NCBI GenBank assembly: GCA_964393115.1
Contig: CAYMST010000055.1
Location: forward strand, 1 to 22,325
Direction: 5' to 3'
Origin: CAYMST01 sp964393115
GTDB taxonomy: Bacteria > Bacteroidota > Bacteroidia > Cytophagales > Cyclobacteriaceae
DNA: 22,325 nt
The translations under genes were made by a program, and so were the position numbers. The stretch's first letter is position 1, and every line of letters starts with the position of its first letter. Below the pieces are notes generated by a model. It made no database searches, had not been told where the DNA came from, and was given only the letters and a program-made list of their open reading frames with translations. This document shows, piece after piece, positions 20,237-22,325 of this stretch.

Positions 20237-22325
20237 CTTCCTCTGAAAAGGTGAAGCCAACCCTTGAAGACTTCATTTTTATCTTCTCCAAGTTTATTAA
20301 AAGTAACATCGGCCATGTAGTAATAAGTTCCTTCAGGCATTTTAGCGCCTCCACTAGAATTTCCGTCCCATTGGATATCTGAGACCCTTCCATTTTGGGA
20401 AAAAATGGTGACCCCAGAACGATCAAAAATCTTAAATTCGATCGAACGAATGAATCTTGGGCAATTCCCATCAGCGAAGAGATTACTATTTTCATCTCCC
20501 GGCCTATAAGGACGGAAAAGATCATTACGCCCATCTCCATCAGGTGTAAATACATTAGGAAAAATGATATTGGTACAGTTTCGGGCTACCACTTGATTTG
20601 ACGCCGTACCAATATTAAGCGACCGATCAAAGGTATTTGCAAAATAGCACCCCTTTCTGTTATCAAGTCCCTCACCTAGGATATGCGAATAGACCACCGT
20701 ATCACGATACGGAACGGTATCCAAAATCAAGAAATCGTCTGTACATTCTGGTGAGTAGAACAAAATAAAATCAGTTATATCTTTGCACTCTCCGGTAGTA
20801 TTATCCGCTATAACCTGCAATTCATTAAATAAGTCTCCATCAGAGCATGGAAGGTTTACAAAATCAGTTTCACAATTCGGGTTTAAGAGCGTAAGCTCAA
20901 TTTGACAGTTATTAGTAATATCTGCCAAAAAGGCGGATATAATTTGACTGCGATTGATAAGTACATAGGATAAGTCATCAATGTCATAACTTCCTCTAGT
21001 ATCAACAAAGTAGGAATACTCAACATCTTTTTCCAAAGGCTGTGTAGTCCTGCCGTTATCAGAATAATTAAGCCCTTGCAGCGTGACATTAACGGAGTCA
21101 ATAAGCACAAAACGCGTCGGGTCACTAGCATCAACCCGGTTTCGGTATATATAATGGTAAGGAAAAGACTGCGTTTGGATGCTCCAAGGTACCTCTGCAG
21201 ACCAGCTCAGGTCAATACTAGTAACGTTTGGAACATGGTCCAACCACACTGAGGAAGCAGCTCCCGAAGAGTCAATGAGATCCTGACCGTTATTGATGTA
21301 CATAAACACCTGATAGTTATTCGGAGACTGTTCCGTATCCAAACCTTGATCGATTAAAAAAGTATCCGTACCAACCTCGAAGCTTCTCGTAACTGGTCCC
21401 GAATCATCAAAACCCTCCCGACGTATCACCTCATACTGATATGGTGGTGGAAAAACGATGGGGTCTATATCCAATGGTTCGGTCCAGGAAACGCGTATTT
21501 CTCCGTTTTGCCGATCAGTCTCGACAATATCAACATTGGTGACCAAGGGTGCTAAAAGTGCAAACTGATGACAAGCCTCATTGGAAGCCATGCTTTTATT
21601 GGTTTGTCCGTCGAAACTTGCCACAAGGCGATAGCAGTATTTTACACCTGGCGTGAATCGATTGCCATTATTGGTATCTACGAAGCTTGTGGTATTTGTA
21701 AATAAGCTCCCATCTCGGATTACATTTGGTATTTCACCTACCTTAACGTATCCCGTCCTATCAGGAAGTCCAAGTTCGCAGTCCTCGGGAACAAAATCAA
21801 AAGCCCCAGACCTCCTCCATATTTCTATAGTTGTTTCATCCTGACAGTCGTATGCGTCAAAGTTCAGTACAATATTTCCATCCGTATTGATATCTGCTGA
21901 ATTGAGCACTGGTGGTGGACCAACCACCAAAATCTCCCAAGACTTAGCATCACTTAGTGGTACACTGGATCTCGAGGGTATATCTGTTACTTTACCTACT
22001 ATGGTATAGGCTTGATCACGGATATCATCACAGTGTGTTTCCCATTCGAAAAGAGCGGAGGCCGCTCCAAGTTCATTGTACGATAAAGGGGGCTGGGGAG
22101 CTGGGTTTCTTACAAAGCCTTCGAGCATTGGAGCACCATTAAATAAGATTGTTGTGGAATCGCCATCGGGATCGTTCGTAGTAAAAAGCCCGGAAGCCGT
22201 CTCTCCCGCGATCACACAAACAGGGTCAGGCGCAACAATTTCTGGAGGCAGGTTGTCATCGGCAAAAATGGTAATCTGCATGTCTCGAACGACATACCCC
22301 ATATTCCTCCAAACACCATTTACTT
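20233..22325 (-). CDS. T9SS-secreted fibronectin-like surface protein with gliding-type C-terminal domain (5' truncated)
   Basis: At least 697 residues, open to the window edge, so the signal peptide is missing. The visible part has several beta-sandwich, fibronectin-III-like stretches (for example NGEIRVSWTEPLDIDP and KYCYRLVASFDGQTNKS), Asp/Asn-rich and with scattered cysteines, as in large extracellular Bacteroidota proteins. The last ~90 residues are the type B T9SS/gliding-associated sorting domain: NIIFPNVFTPDGDGRNDLF, IEFKIFDRSGVTIFSQNG, WDGNSSGGAKMPEGTYYYMADV and a short GWLHLFRGR end. It should be exported by T9SS and placed on the surface or released. The domain type matches SprB-like exports that need extra partner genes. 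Its TGA overlaps the DCC gene start. The true N-terminus and total size cannot be seen. Confidence 0.92.
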   Translation of the reverse strand, partial: VNGVWRNMGYVVRDMQITIFADDNLPPEIVAPDPVCVIAGETASGLFTTNDPDGDSTTILFNGAPMLEGFVRNPAPQPPLSYNELGAASALFEWETHCDDIRDQAYTIVGKVTDIPSRSSVPLSDAKSWEILVVGPPPVLNSADINTDGNIVLNFDAYDCQDETTIEIWRRSGAFDFVPEDCELGLPDRTGYVKVGEIPNVIRDGSLFTNTTSFVDTNNGNRFTPGVKYCYRLVASFDGQTNKSMASNEACHQFALLAPLVTNVDIVETDRQNGEIRVSWTEPLDIDPIVFPPPYQYEVIRREGFDDSGPVTRSFEVGTDTFLIDQGLDTEQSPNNYQVFMYINNGQDLIDSSGAASSVWLDHVPNVTSIDLSWSAEVPWSIQTQSFPYHYIYRNRVDASDPTRFVLIDSVNVTLQGLNYSDNGRTTQPLEKDVEYSYFVDTRGSYDIDDLSYVLINRSQIISAFLADITNNCQIELTLLNPNCETDFVNLPCSDGDLFNELQVIADNTTGECKDITDFILFYSPECTDDFLILDTVPYRDTVVYSHILGEGLDNRKGCYFANTFDRSLNIGTASNQVVARNCTNIIFPNVFTPDGDGRNDLFRPYRPGDENSNLFADGNCPRFIRSIEFKIFDRSGVTIFSQNGRVSDIQWDGNSSGGAKMPEGTYYYMADVTFNKLGEDKNEVFKGWLHLFRGR

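Noticed and set aside
20217..20555. 112-codon minus-strand frame overlapping the T9SS sorting domain and DCC start
   Set aside because: It overlaps, in a different frame, the well-supported C-terminal sorting domain of the secreted protein, and the protein is not coherent.

Overview
The window looks like a chromosomal segment of a Bacteroidota bacterium, most likely a marine or free-living member of the Cytophagales. This rests on gene content: a type IX secretion (T9SS) PorW/SprE-type lipoprotein, a large secreted protein with the gliding-associated T9SS C-terminal domain, an ATP synthase subunit a with an N-terminal signal peptide, a bacterial geranylgeranylglyceryl phosphate synthase, and several start regions with Bacteroidota-type promoters (TTTG near -33, TAnnTTTG near -7). 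The genus is not determined. The piece comes from a draft assembly: there is a 10-base N run at 11670-11679 inside a gene.

Layout. (1) 1-2960, minus strand: a tight operon running M23 peptidase, bactofilin, AtpZ, an AtpI-like membrane protein, atpB (cut by the window edge). It couples a cell-shape module to the start of the F1Fo ATP synthase operon. The AtpZ gene has no usable NUG start and seems to begin at an ATT overlapping the bactofilin stop. (2) 3058-10626, plus strand: a PorW/SprE-like lipoprotein carrying two extra TonB C-terminal domains, a class A penicillin-binding protein and uvrC. (3) 10699-13363: a divergent pair of phosphate-transporter-type membrane proteins (a divergent PiT homologue and an NptA-type Na+/Pi cotransporter) around a 248-bp regulatory gap, with a possible tiny membrane ORF next to them. 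(4) 13364-13773: about 410 bp with no convincing gene. (5) 13774-15231, plus strand: a three-gene overlapping operon of two small membrane proteins and GGGP synthase. (6) 15238-22325, minus strand: a frameshifted GNAT acetyltransferase, a META-domain-like lipoprotein, a tandem TerB-like protein, a family 2 glycosyltransferase, fabD with a strong candidate promoter and a perfect hairpin behind it, a DCC-family thiol oxidoreductase, and a 5'-truncated T9SS-secreted fibronectin-like protein.

Much of the content concerns the cell envelope: peptidoglycan synthesis and remodelling (PBP1A, M23 peptidase, bactofilin), lipid synthesis (FabD, GGGPS), glycosylation (GT2), and T9SS secretion and gliding. 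I see no CRISPR array, prophage, insertion sequence, tRNA, rRNA or recognisable defence system. The most unusual items are the PorW-like protein with tandem TonB domains, the apparent ATT start of atpZ, and the tandem TerB protein beside a META-like lipoprotein.
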